The notes under the pieces were generated by a model. It was given only the letters and a program-made list of their open reading frames with translations. It did not search any database and was not told where the DNA came from. Below are positions 8,283-16,600 of a stretch of DNA of 64,000 nucleotides, piece after piece. Each line of letters starts with the position of its first letter. The stretch's first letter is position 1. The translations under genes were made by a program, and so were the position numbers. The DNA comes from Paractinoplanes atraurantiacus (GTDB lineage: Bacteria; Actinomycetota; Actinomycetes; Mycobacteriales; Micromonosporaceae), in contig NZ_OBDY01000005.1 in NCBI RefSeq assembly GCF_900215205.1, positions 254,261 to 318,260 of the forward strand, read 5' to 3'.

Positions 8283-9131
8283 TCAGAGAGCGGCGCGGAT
8301 GGACTCGGCGAGCGGCTTGGGTGTGCGCCCGAGCAGCCGGGCGAACGCGTCGGAGTCGGTGTACATCTCGCCCTTGCGGATGGAGGTGTCGCCCGCGGCG
8401 CCGAACTCGATGAGCATCGGGTGCGCCCCGGCTGCCGTGAGCCTCGCGGTGAGTTCCTCGGCGGTGACGTCGCGGTGCACGATCGTCCTGCCGGTGACCT
8501 CGGAGATCACCTGCGCGAGCTCGGCGAGGGTGAACGATGGGCCGCCGAGTTCGTAGGTCTTGGATCCGGTGTCCTCGGAGAGCAGCACCTTGGCGGTGAC
8601 GGCGGCGAAGTCGGCCCGGGCGGCGCCGGAGATCCGGCCGTCGCCGGTCGCGGCGACGACCTCACCGGTTTCGAGATAGCCGGGGAGCAGGTAGGTGTAG
8701 ACCTCGTGGTACCAGGCGTTGCGCAGGATCGTGAACGGGATGCCGCTGGCGGCGATGAGCTGCTCGGTCTTGAAGTGTTCGGGCGCGAGCGGGTGCGAGC
8801 TGTGGTCGGCGTTGACGATCGAGGTGTAGGCGATGTGCCCGACGCCGACCTGCACGGCCGCGTCGATCACGCTGCTGTGTGACGTGCTCGCACCGGGCCC
8901 GGAGACCGAGATCAGCAGCAGCCGGTCGACCCCTTCGAGAGCCGCCGGCCAGGCGGCCCGGTCGGAGTAATCGCCCTGGCGTACCACGACGCCCCGCTCG
9001 GCGAGGTCGGTGACCTTGGCGGGGTCGCGGACGATGGCGACGATCTGGTCGGCGGGCGTGCCGGCCGCGAGGAGTTCCTCGATGGTGAGGCGTCCGAGCC
9101 CGCCGGAGGCGCCGGTGATGGCAAAGGTCAT
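8283..9131 (-). CDS. qorB: NmrA-like NAD(P)H:quinone oxidoreductase (QorB/YtfG type)
   Basis: This 282-residue protein starts at ATG 9131, with GAAAGG upstream; the longer open frame to 9323 has no ribosome site. It opens with the GxxGxxG motif (FAITGASGGLGRLTIEELLAAG) of the atypical SDR family and continues with VRQGDYSD and LRNAWYHEVYTYLLPGYLETG, characteristic of QorB and of the fungal regulator NmrA. QorB reduces quinones with NADPH. It lies 27 bp before the ketopantoate-reductase-like gene and 112 bp after the pump gene, in a drug or quinone defence operon whose promoter region carries four operator copies. Confidence 0.82.
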   Translation of the reverse strand: MTFAITGASGGLGRLTIEELLAAGTPADQIVAIVRDPAKVTDLAERGVVVRQGDYSDRAAWPAALEGVDRLLLISVSGPGASTSHSSVIDAAVQVGVGHIAYTSIVNADHSSHPLAPEHFKTEQLIAASGIPFTILRNAWYHEVYTYLLPGYLETGEVVAATGDGRISGAARADFAAVTAKVLLSEDTGSKTYELGGPSFTLAELAQVISEVTGRTIVHRDVTAEELTARLTAAGAHPMLIEFGAAGDTSIRKGEMYTDSDAFARLLGRTPKPLAESIRAAL

Positions 9132-9243
9132 GGTCGTTGTGCCTTTCGGTGGTGGTGTGAGCGTGCGTGTGTCGTGCAGAGGCGAAGGGTCGGTCGACCG
9201 CGACGGGAGCCGGTGCCTGCTCGCCGGTCGACCAGCGGGATGG

Positions 9244-10743
9244 TCAGTGCATGACGACGGCGGCGCCGGTGTGCTCGGCCGCGGTGGTGCTGCGGTCGCG
9301 GACCCGGCGGATGAGCAGCCCACCGGCCAGCGCGGTGGCGAGGAGAGCGACCGCGGAGACGGCGAAGGTCACGTGGTAGCCGTGGACGGCTGCGGCATTC
9401 GCGAGATCATCGGAGCCCTCGTTCGCCTGGACGTAGCGCAGGACCGCGCCGCCGTAGACGCTGCTGAGCAGGGCTGTGCCGATGGATCCGCCGACCTGCT
9501 GGACCATGTTGACCGCCGCCGACGCGACACCGACGTCGCCGGCGTCCACACCGAGGGTGCCCGTGGAGATCGCCGCGGAGAAGGTCAGGCCGACGCCGAG
9601 GCCGATGACGACCAGGGCCGGCAGGACCACGGCGGCGTAGGAGCCATCGACGGACAACGCCTGCAGAATCAACAGGCCGGCGGCGGACGCGAGAGAGCCG
9701 ATGACGACTGCCAGGCGCGCTCCGATCCGGGGCAGGACGACGCTGCCGACGACGTTGGCGCTGACGATGATCGACAATGGGAACGGCACGAAGGCGACGC
9801 CGGTCATGAGCGCGGAGAAGCCCAGGGTGATCTGGAGGTAGTAGGTCAGGAACAGGAACAACCCGAACAGGCCGACACTGAGCAGGCCGAGGACGAGCAT
9901 GGCCCCACCGCGGTCCCGGTCGAGAACCACGCGCAGCGGCAACAGCGGGTGTGCCACACGGTGTTCCACGAGGACGAACACCGCGACGAGCACCACGCCG
10001 ACGGCCAGCGCGCCCAGCGTGAGCGCGTCGGACCACCCCGCCGATTCAGCGCGGGCGAAGCCGTAGACGATCGCGACGAGCCCCAGCGTCACGGTGAGCA
10101 CCCCGGCGACGTCGAAGCGGGGCCGGGCGGTGCGGACCGCCCGGGGCAGCAGGGCGGCGGCGCCGACGATAGCGGCGACGGCGAAGATGATGTTGACGAA
10201 CATGCACCAGCGCCAGGACAGGTACTCGGTCAGCACCCCACCGAGTAGCAGGCCGATCGCGCCGCCCGAGGCGGCCACGGCACCGAAGATGCTGAACGCC
10301 TTCGTGCGTTCCTTGCTGTCGGTGAAGGTCGTGGTGATCAGGGCGAGCGCGGCCGGCGCGAGGAGCGCGCCGAACGCGCCCTGGGCCGCCCGGGCGGCGA
10401 CGAGTACGCCGAACGACGGCGCCACTCCACCCAGTGCCGACGCCAGCGCGAACCCGGCCAACCCGATCAGGAACGCGCGCTTCTGGCCGAACAGATCCGC
10501 CAGGCGGCCGCCGAGCAGCAGCAGGCTGCCGAACGCCAAGGCGTATGCGGTGACGATCCACTGCCGGTCGTGATCACCGAACCTCAGATCGACCTGCGCC
10601 GCCGGCAGCGCGATGTTCACGATCGTGGCGTCGAGCACCACCATCAGCTGGGCGACGACGATGAAGGCGAGAGCGAGCCACTTACGCCCACTGAGCAGGT
10701 CAGGCTCGATGACGCGATCAGCCACCGGGCTGGAATGAGACAT
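9244..10743 (-). CDS. DHA2-family MFS drug exporter (14 helices)
   Basis: This 499-residue protein starts at ATG 10743 with GGAG in front; the longer frame to 11046 overlaps the divergent TetR gene and is rejected. The first helix LALAFIVVAQLMVVLDATIVNIALPA carries the DHA2 motif with the membrane Asp (LDATIVN). Motif A appears as GGRLADLFGQKR and motif C-like glycines as GAVAASGGAIGLLLGGVL. About 14 hydrophobic helices can be counted. The family exports lipophilic drugs and dyes in exchange for protons. It is the first gene of a three-gene operon and faces a TetR repressor, a standard repressor/pump arrangement. Confidence 0.88.
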   Translation of the reverse strand: MSHSSPVADRVIEPDLLSGRKWLALAFIVVAQLMVVLDATIVNIALPAAQVDLRFGDHDRQWIVTAYALAFGSLLLLGGRLADLFGQKRAFLIGLAGFALASALGGVAPSFGVLVAARAAQGAFGALLAPAALALITTTFTDSKERTKAFSIFGAVAASGGAIGLLLGGVLTEYLSWRWCMFVNIIFAVAAIVGAAALLPRAVRTARPRFDVAGVLTVTLGLVAIVYGFARAESAGWSDALTLGALAVGVVLVAVFVLVEHRVAHPLLPLRVVLDRDRGGAMLVLGLLSVGLFGLFLFLTYYLQITLGFSALMTGVAFVPFPLSIIVSANVVGSVVLPRIGARLAVVIGSLASAAGLLILQALSVDGSYAAVVLPALVVIGLGVGLTFSAAISTGTLGVDAGDVGVASAAVNMVQQVGGSIGTALLSSVYGGAVLRYVQANEGSDDLANAAAVHGYHVTFAVSAVALLATALAGGLLIRRVRDRSTTAAEHTGAAVVMH

Positions 10744-10774
10744 GAAGACTCCACGAACCACGAGGAAGAAAATA

Positions 10775-10880
10775 CGGAACGGAAGGTCCGCTTCTTCAAG
10801 GTAGCAGAAGCGGACCAGATTTTCCGGATAAGCGGACCCCGTGTTCCGTATCATGGCCGAGAATCGGAACTTCAGTTCCG
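10775..10880. promoter_or_regulatory. Array of four TetR-type operator copies
   Basis: A 16-bp inverted motif CGGAMC-N4-KKTCCG occurs at 10775-10790, 10811-10826, 10833-10848 and 10865-10880. The last copy is nearly perfect (CGGAACT-TC-AGTTCCG). All lie between the divergent pump and TetR genes. An 11-bp perfect inverted repeat (10785-10795 with 10806-10816) links the first two sites. It most likely binds the adjacent TetR protein and controls both directions. Confidence 0.75.
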
Positions 10881-10900
10881 TATCGGGTACTCTTGGCGTC

Positions 10901-11494
10901 ATGTCCAACGCGTCGACCCTGCCCACCCGCAAGGATGCGGCGCGCAACCGTGCGCGCCTGCTGAAGGCGGCTCTAGAGCTTTTCGGCACGCAGACCGACG
11001 TCACCCTCAAGGACGTCGCTCGCCAGGCAGGCGTCGGTGTCGGCACCGTCTACCGGCACTTCCCGACAAAGGAAGACCTGCTGGACGCGCTGACCTCGGA
11101 CCAAGTGACCCTCGCGGTCGACATCGCGCGCGAGGCCGCGGCGGAGTCCGACGGATGGCAAGGTCTCACCCGGTTCCTGGAGGAATCGATGAGACTACAG
11201 GTGGAGAACGGCTGCCTGCGTTGCGTAGTAGACACCGGCGAGCCGTTCAGTCCTGTGATCGCAGAAGCCCGGGAAACGATCGCCTCATTGGTACAGCAGA
11301 TAGTGGCCAAGGCGCAGCAACAGGGCACGCTGAACGCCGACCTCGACGCCACGGACATCAACCTCATGCTGCTCGCACTGGTGGCAGTGCTGGACGCGAC
11401 CCGGGCCACCTCACCGGACCGGTATCGCCATCAACTCGCACTGCTCCTGGACGGCATGCGCGCAGAAAACCGCCAAGCCGCCAGCATCGCCTGA
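10901..11494 (+). CDS. TetR-family transcriptional regulator of the pump operon
   Basis: This 197-residue protein starts at ATG 10901 (MSNASTLPTRKDAARNRARLL). The helix-turn-helix covers about residues 15-58, with VTLKDVARQAGVGVGTVYRHFPTKEDLLDAL as the typical TetR recognition helix. The ligand-binding half is helical (DGWQGLTRFLEESMRLQ, ATDINLMLLALVAVLDATRA) and resembles the TetR_C_33 / SbtR-like group. It is transcribed away from the DHA2 pump, quinone reductase and reductase genes, and the shared 157-bp region holds four operator-like repeats, so it is the probable local repressor. The inducer is unknown. Confidence 0.88.
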   Translation: MSNASTLPTRKDAARNRARLLKAALELFGTQTDVTLKDVARQAGVGVGTVYRHFPTKEDLLDALTSDQVTLAVDIAREAAAESDGWQGLTRFLEESMRLQVENGCLRCVVDTGEPFSPVIAEARETIASLVQQIVAKAQQQGTLNADLDATDINLMLLALVAVLDATRATSPDRYRHQLALLLDGMRAENRQAASIA

Positions 11495-11556
11495 TCACGC
11501 GGCTTGGACGCCCTCGAATACGGCGGCTCCACCGGTCCACTTACCGGACTGAGCGC

Positions 11557-12858
11557 TCACGGCTGTACGGGCAGGATCGCGCAGGTGGACAGCGCCGGCA
11601 GGCCGGCCAGCCGGTGCGTGAGCCAGTCGACGGCCGTGCCCTGGTCGGTCAGCAGCGGGCCGAAGTGGTTCAGCAGGGCGCTGCCCGACTCGAGCTGGCC
11701 GATCGGGGCGTAGACGACGTTGCCGCCGAGACGGCACCAGTCGGCGGCCATCGTGCGGGCCTGGCCATGCGGCACGAGGTTGTCCCGCACGCCGGTGGCC
11801 ACCCTGACGACGCCGGTCGGCTTGCGGTCGCCGATCCGCTGCTCGTCGATGAAGGCGCGCAGGACCGGCTCGGCCGCGGTGACCTCGGCCAGCGACTGAC
11901 CGGACGTGGTCCACGACGAGCTCTTCCGCCCGGCGTATCCGAAGATCCCGTCACCGACGCACATCGTCGACATGGACTTCAGCGCGGCCCGCCCGGAGTC
12001 GCTGAGATATTTGTCGACCAGCGGCCGCAGGGCCGGCTCCGACTGCACGAATCCGTTCACCGACCAGCCCAGGGCGGCGGCCAGCTCACTGCCGTCGATC
12101 GCCGCCGTGACCGCGGCCAGATCGGCCGGGGGCGCGCCCGAGTAGGTGGCTTTCAAGCGGACATCCGGCGCGTACGTCGATTGGAGCTCCGCCGCCGAGG
12201 CGACCGCGCCGCCGCCCTGGCTGTATCCGTAGAGGCCGACAAGGGACGCCGCCGTGATCGACGTGTTCGGAAGAGCCTTGGCCGCGCGCGCCGCGTCCAG
12301 CACGGCGTGCCCCTGATCGACGCGGTTCACGTACGTGTGCACCCGGTCGGTCGTGCCCAGGCCCGGGTAGTCGGTCTGCACGACGGCGATGCCCTTGGCG
12401 AGAAGCCGGTAGAGGGCCAGCACCTCGTACCCGATGGAAATGGTCGTCTGCCCTTGCTCCGACCCGAGAATCAGGCCCTTCTGCAATGCCAGGGAAGTCG
12501 AGCACTGGTCGCCCTGGCCCATCGTGCCGGGCGCGAGAACCACCAGCGGCCGTGCGCCGGGCCCACGCCAGGCCGCGGCCGGCTCGACGTAGGCCCCGGT
12601 GACGGCGACCGGACCACCGGAGGCGTCGGTGGACTTGTACATGATCCGGGTCGCCGTTCCCGGCAGGGTCCCGGTGATGCCGGGCAGCGACAGGGCGAGC
12701 GGCAACGACTCGGTACGGACGAGCGCGCCGTCGGCCGCCGGCAACGTCGCCGGCGGCGTGTAGAAGGCGGGGATCGTGACCGCGGCGGCGGACGCCGGCG
12801 CGGGAACGGCAATCGAGGCGGCGAGCAGAACGGCGGCGAAGAGTGTGCGTTTGAGCAT
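11557..12858 (-). CDS. Secreted lipase (LIP family, alpha/beta hydrolase)
   Basis: This 433-residue protein starts at ATG 12858. It has a Sec signal peptide (LKRTLFAAVLLAASIAVPAPASA) and then a mature part that begins FYTPPATLPAADGALVRTESLPL, the usual opening of actinobacterial secretory lipases. The nucleophile elbow is GYSQGG (about residue 218). Oxyanion-side motifs (VVLAPGTMGQGDQC) and the late Asp/His region (TGVRDNLVPHGQ, then SALLNHFGP) complete the triad. Cys pairs suggest disulfides. It hydrolyses triacylglycerols or other esters outside the cell. It stands alone, convergent with the TetR gene. Confidence 0.85.
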   Translation of the reverse strand: MLKRTLFAAVLLAASIAVPAPASAAAVTIPAFYTPPATLPAADGALVRTESLPLALSLPGITGTLPGTATRIMYKSTDASGGPVAVTGAYVEPAAAWRGPGARPLVVLAPGTMGQGDQCSTSLALQKGLILGSEQGQTTISIGYEVLALYRLLAKGIAVVQTDYPGLGTTDRVHTYVNRVDQGHAVLDAARAAKALPNTSITAASLVGLYGYSQGGGAVASAAELQSTYAPDVRLKATYSGAPPADLAAVTAAIDGSELAAALGWSVNGFVQSEPALRPLVDKYLSDSGRAALKSMSTMCVGDGIFGYAGRKSSSWTTSGQSLAEVTAAEPVLRAFIDEQRIGDRKPTGVVRVATGVRDNLVPHGQARTMAADWCRLGGNVVYAPIGQLESGSALLNHFGPLLTDQGTAVDWLTHRLAGLPALSTCAILPVQP

Positions 12859-12930
12859 GTCCGGCCTCCACGGGGCTCTGGTTACCGGAAGGTAACCAGG
12901 CCACCCGAGACAAACCAGAAGGTTGAACTC

Positions 12931-13404
12931 TCACTTGAGGTACGCCGCGAGCGCGCCCGGCGCCTCCGGCCCGGCGCTCAGACTGTCCTCGATCACCTGG
13001 GCCGCGAGGTGATCCGGCAGGGGCGAGGCGGTCAGGATGTGGTCACGAGCGAAGGTCACGGTCTCCATCGAGTCGTACGCGTGTGACAGCTGCCCTTGAT
13101 ACTCCGGCGTGATCATCTCGGCGGGTTCGGCCGGCGCCGGGGCGACCAGCACGAGCCCGGTCAGGCCGTCCGGCTGCCCGGCCGCCACGAGCTGGGCCAC
13201 CTTGCCGCCCATCGAGTGCCCGACCAGGACGTACTCGCTCAGCCCGGCAACCGCCTCACGGACGTCCTGGGCCATTCTTTCCAGGGTGTACGGGCCGGGA
13301 AGCGCCCGCGAGCGCCCCCAGCCCCGGGCGTCGAAAACGAGCGTCCGGCGGCCGTCGAGCCGCTCGATGACGGGCTGCCAGGTGCGGGCCGAGCCGCCCC
13401 AGTC
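12931..13404 (-). pseudogene. Alpha/beta hydrolase missing its 5' end
   Basis: From position 13404 downward the frame reads DWGGSARTWQPVIERLDGRR, then FDARGWGRS, then GHSMGG with the nucleophile Ser, and closes normally at 12931. This is a standard alpha/beta hydrolase core of the haloperoxidase/esterase type. The first ~25 residues, including the strand and the HG of the oxyanion loop, are absent, and upstream of the Asp the frame holds no family-like sequence and no start codon. The only in-frame ATG (13275) would give 114 residues without the fold's first strands. The break lies next to a 27-bp palindrome shared with the AraC gene, which points to a deletion between two divergent genes. 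Confidence 0.7.
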
Positions 13405-13410
13405 GGGCGC

Positions 13411-13437
13411 CGAACGACATCGAGACGATGTCGTTCG
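13411..13437. repeat. Perfect 12-bp inverted repeat at the hydrolase/AraC junction
   Basis: Arms CGAACGACATCG (13411-13422) and CGATGTCGTTCG (13426-13437) are separated by AGA. The right arm contains the ATG (13428) of the AraC-like frame. It may be an autoregulatory operator or a scar of the rearrangement that removed both 5' ends. Confidence 0.75.
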
Positions 13438-14368
13438 CCACGCTGCGCCGCCGCAACGACGGCGGCACCCAGCGGGCCGATTTCCACGTGCTGGCCCTGA
13501 TCCGCGCCGGCACCGGCGAGGTGTCGGCCGACTTCACGTCGTACGTCCTGCGCCCCGGCACGGTCGTGTGGCTGCCACCGGGAGTGGTGCACCGGTGGAC
13601 CGAGATCGCGCACACATCAGGCCAGCTGGTCCTGTTCATTCCCACAGCGCCCTTCGTTCCCTTCGGGCCCTTCGCGCTCCTGGGCACCGCCTCCGCCGCG
13701 TCCGCCTCCATCGCCTCTCCCGCCTCGCGCCCACCGCCTCTCCCGCCCTCGCGCCCACCGCGGCCGGGCCCAGCGCGGCCGTGCCCACCGCGGCCGTGCC
13801 CACCGCAGTCGTGCCCACTGGGGCCGCGAGCAGGGCGGCCGTCGCGCCGGTCGGGCCCGTCGCGGCGTGTTGGACGGCCGGCGAACACACGTGGCCGCTG
13901 ATCAACGCCGCATTCGACCATCTGCGGCTGGAGACGCGGGCCGCGGAGCGCGTGTCCGAAGTGCCGCGGCTGCTGTTGACGGCGCTCGTCTTGCGGCTCG
14001 ACCCGCCCGGCGACGCCGGCGCCGGTGCCGGGGACGAGACGTTCCGGCGGTTCCGCGCCGCCGTCGAGGTGGACTTTCGCCACCACCACGATGTGGGCCA
14101 CTACGCCCGTGCGCTCGGGTGGTCGGCGCGGACGCTGTCGCGCGCGTGCCTGGCCGCGACCGGGCGGACCGCCAAGGACCTTCTGGCGGAGCGGCTGCTG
14201 CTGGAGGCCAAGCGGCTGCTCGCCCACGACGGGCTGAGTCCCGTACGGTGCGGGCAGCGGCTCGGCTTTCCCGACGCCTCGAACTTCTCGGCCTTCTTCC
14301 TGCGCGGCGCCGGGATGCGGCCCGGCGCCTGGCAGGCGGAGTTCAGCAGCCGTTCCGGGCGGCGCTGA
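13428..14368 (+). pseudogene. AraC-family regulator, broken by a frameshift and probably N-terminally truncated
   Basis: The cupin half is read from ATG 13428 (MSFATLRRRNDGG, then DFHVLALIRAGTGEV and LPPGVVHRWTE) and stays open to 13901. The helix-turn-helix half is read one frame away, to the stop at 14368: DVGHYARALGWSARTLSRACLAATGRTAKDLLAERLLLEAKRLL, then RLGFPDASNFSAFFLRGAGMRPG, an unmistakable AraC C-terminus. The frame changes between about 13660 and 13750, in a low-complexity GCC/CCC-rich block that homologues would not be expected to have, consisting of GCGGCCGTGCCCACC-type repeats. About 20 N-terminal residues also seem missing. As read, no intact regulator can be made. Confidence 0.75.
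13690..13850 (+). repeat. GC-rich low-complexity repeat carrying the AraC frameshift
   Basis: Short repeats of CGCGCCCACCG and CGGCCGTGCCCAC (about 15-bp period, clearest at 13770-13820) encode a Pro/Ala/Val run in one frame and a Pro/Arg run in another. Slippage here explains the frame change. Confidence 0.65.
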
Positions 14369-15497
14369 CGGCCACGTCGTCGTACCAGAGGGTGTCGGCG
14401 CCTTCGCCGTAGCTCTCCCAGCCCAGGCGCAGGTCGGTCAGGGCCGGGCGCCATGTGCGGTTGAGCCACTGGCCGTCGATGTCGTGGGTGGGCACGCCGT
14501 CCTCCAGCAGGCCGGGCACCGAGGTGCCGTTCAGCCACGTCTCGATGGTGCCGTTGGCGCCGTCCACCTTGTATTCGACGCAGTTCCAGGTGTTGACCGG
14601 CAGCGGGGTGGACAGGGCGACACCGGCCGGGCTCTGCTCGGGCAGGGTCGCGTCGTCGGAGGCCCGGTTGAACTGGAGGGCGCCGTTCTGCCCGCCGAAG
14701 CGCAGATCCCGTCCCCCGTCGGCCGCGTCGCGCATGGCCACGGCGGTGACGTGCGAGGCCGGCAGCGCGGTGGTGTGCCGCACCCAGAACCGCACGTACC
14801 AGGCCGTGCCCGCGCCTGTCAGCAGTTGGGTGTTGCGGACGAAGACGTGGTTGCAGTAGCCGGCCGCCCCGTTGACGCGCAGCGACGCCGAGCCGCTGTG
14901 TGCGACGGCGCGGTCGATGGCGGCGGTCCCCGCACCGGAGCAGTCCGGATAGGTGACGGCCCAGTCCCCGGACGGAACAGCGCCCGTCTGGTTCTCGAAC
15001 CCATCCCCCGGGCCGGCGGGCGGAGGTGTGGTGGGCGGGGGCGTGGTGGGCGGAGGCGTGGTCGGTGGAGGGGTGGTCGGCGGCGGGGTGGTCGGCGGCG
15101 GGGTGTCACCCCCGCACGAGACGCCGTTGAAGGTGAAGGCGGTCGGTGCGGCATTGGTGCCGGAGTACGTCGCCTGGAAGCCGAAGCGGGTGGACGCGCC
15201 GGTCGCCAGCGGACCGTTCCAGCCGACGCTCGCCGCGGTCACGACGTTGCCGGACTGGGTGACCGTGGCATTCCAGCCGTTGGTGACCCGCTGGTCGCCG
15301 GCGAAGGTCCAGGACAGCGTCCACGAGGTGACCGGCGCGCCGCCGTTGGTGACCTGGACGTCGGCCGTGAACCCGTTCGACCAGGAATTCGCCGTCCACC
15401 CGACAGTGCAGGCGGGCGCCGCCGTCGCGGCCGGCGCCCGCACCACGACCAGACCCGCCGCCACCAGCACCGCCGCCGTCACGATCCGACCCTTCAC
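14343..15497 (-). CDS. Secreted cellulose-binding protein: CBM2 plus Cip1-like catalytic or binding domain
   Basis: This 384-residue protein starts at GTG 15497 behind GGAGGAGG. It consists of a Sec signal peptide, a CBM2 domain (residues about 27-131, CTVGWTANSWSNGFTADVQVTNGG with the surface Trp residues and a closing Cys), a (PPPTT)n linker, and a C-terminal beta-jelly-roll domain from about residue 165. That domain (DWAVTYPDC, WYVRFWVRHTTALPASHVTAVAMRDAADGG, HDIDGQWLNRTWRPALTD) resembles the Trichoderma Cip1 family and its actinobacterial relatives, which are glucuronan-lyase-like. The protein probably binds cellulose and acts on associated uronan. A perfect CebR box sits 20 bp upstream, so cellobiose induction is expected. 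Its 3' end overlaps the 3' end of the AraC remnant by 26 bp. Confidence 0.8.
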   Translation of the reverse strand: MKGRIVTAAVLVAAGLVVVRAPAATAAPACTVGWTANSWSNGFTADVQVTNGGAPVTSWTLSWTFAGDQRVTNGWNATVTQSGNVVTAASVGWNGPLATGASTRFGFQATYSGTNAAPTAFTFNGVSCGGDTPPPTTPPPTTPPPTTPPPTTPPPTTPPPAGPGDGFENQTGAVPSGDWAVTYPDCSGAGTAAIDRAVAHSGSASLRVNGAAGYCNHVFVRNTQLLTGAGTAWYVRFWVRHTTALPASHVTAVAMRDAADGGRDLRFGGQNGALQFNRASDDATLPEQSPAGVALSTPLPVNTWNCVEYKVDGANGTIETWLNGTSVPGLLEDGVPTHDIDGQWLNRTWRPALTDLRLGWESYGEGADTLWYDDVAVSAARNGC

Positions 15498-15516
15498 GAC
15501 TACCTCCTCCAGCCAT

Positions 15517-15530
15517 TGGGAGCGCTCCCA
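15517..15530. promoter_or_regulatory. CebR operator
   Basis: TGGGAGCGCTCCCA is the exact 14-bp palindrome recognised by the LacI-family cellobiose repressor CebR in Streptomyces. It lies just upstream of the ribosome site of the CBM2/Cip1-like gene. Confidence 0.9.
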
Positions 15531-15582
15531 TATATCGATGACTGTAGTTGTACGAGGCGTCGCTGGCGAGCCCGGGCGAAAC

Positions 15583-16542
15583 TCAGGGCAGCAGGGCGTC
15601 GAGATCCGGTGGGGCGGTGAGCAGGCCGTCGGTCTGCGCGAGGCCGGCCAGAGTCTCGACCGAGGCGCGGTTCACCTCGGCGGGCCAGCGGGGCAGCACC
15701 AGGGCGGCGCGGGTCTCGGGTGGGATCTTGGTGTAGTCACCCAGGGCGGCCCGCACCTCGTCGGGGTGGGAGTCGGCGTACGCCAAAGACTCCTTCATCG
15801 CCTCGGTGAACCGCTTGACCAGGTCGGGGTCGCGGGCCAGGAGGTCCTGCGAGGTGAAGTACATGGCCACGGTCAGGTCGGGGGCGGCGTCGACGTAGCT
15901 CGAAGCTATCTTGCGCGCGCCCGCGGCCAGGGCCGCCTGCTGGAACGGCTCCACCACGAAGATGGCGTCGACCTGGCCGGCCTGCAACGCCGGCAGTTGG
16001 TCGGGGAAGGCCAGCTCGGTGAAGGTGACCTTCGTGGCGTCGCCGCCGTCCTTGCGGACCGAGGCGCGCACGCTCGTCTCGACGATGTTCTTCAAGGTGT
16101 TGGCCGCCACCTTACGCCCGGCGAGATCTTTGGCCGTACGGATCGGGCTGTCCGCCTTGACGAAAAGCCCCGCGAAGTCTTTGCCGTCGACGCCGGTGGA
16201 GTTGTTGCCGTTCGAGATGGCCTTGATCGGCACCTTGCGGCTCTGGGCGAGCAGCAGCGAGATGGTGTTGCTGAAGCCGAACTGGAACTCGCCGCTGAGC
16301 ACGGCCGGCACGATGGCCGAGCCGCCCTGGGCCGTGGTCAGCGTGAGGTCGATGTCGCGGTTGCTGAAGAAGCCCTTGGCCTTGCCCAGGTAGATGGGCG
16401 CGACGTCGACGATGGCGATGACCCCGGCGCTGACCTTGTCGGGGCCGGCGTCGCCGTCCGCGTCGTCGCCGCCACCACCGCCACACGCGGTGACGACCAG
16501 CAGCACGGCGGCCAGTGCCGCGAGAAGAGGCGAGCGTCGCAT
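15583..16542 (-). CDS. ABC transporter binding lipoprotein, SsuA/NMT1 type
   Basis: This 319-residue protein starts at ATG 16542 (MRRSPLLAALAAVLLVVTACGG). The lipobox is VTAC with a Gly-rich spacer. The mature fold has the NMT1/SsuA pattern: DVAPIYLGKAKGFFSNRDIDLTLTTAQGGSAIVPAVLSGEFQFGFSN and FPDQLPALQAGQVDAIFVVEPF. The family delivers sulfonates, nitrate, pyrimidine precursors or related small molecules to an ABC importer. No permease or ATPase gene is adjacent, so the partner must lie elsewhere. It has its own promoter overlapping the end of murQ. Confidence 0.85.
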   Translation of the reverse strand: MRRSPLLAALAAVLLVVTACGGGGGDDADGDAGPDKVSAGVIAIVDVAPIYLGKAKGFFSNRDIDLTLTTAQGGSAIVPAVLSGEFQFGFSNTISLLLAQSRKVPIKAISNGNNSTGVDGKDFAGLFVKADSPIRTAKDLAGRKVAANTLKNIVETSVRASVRKDGGDATKVTFTELAFPDQLPALQAGQVDAIFVVEPFQQAALAAGARKIASSYVDAAPDLTVAMYFTSQDLLARDPDLVKRFTEAMKESLAYADSHPDEVRAALGDYTKIPPETRAALVLPRWPAEVNRASVETLAGLAQTDGLLTAPPDLDALLP

Positions 16543-16570
16543 CGGAACTCCGTCCAGCAGACTCCCGGGC

Positions 16571-16600
16571 ACCTTAGATCGACATGCGCCTATCGGTCAA
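16571..16600 (-). promoter_or_regulatory. Sigma-70/HrdB-type promoter for the SsuA-like gene
   Basis: On the minus strand TTGACC (16600-16595) and TAAGGT (16576-16571) are separated by 18 bp, about 29 bp before ATG 16542. The -35 box overlaps the murQ stop codon. Confidence 0.65.

Noticed and set aside
10570..13086. An 838-residue plus-strand frame, plus similar long frames at 48505-50871, 59639-61819 and 29659-31467
   Set aside because: These are typical high-GC shadows opposite intact genes (pump/TetR/lipase, LAL regulator, GH20/permease, BVMO).
15030..15105. Short tandem repeats resembling a CRISPR or VNTR
   Set aside because: They encode the PPPTT linker between the CBM2 and Cip1-like domains, a common feature of secreted actinobacterial enzymes.
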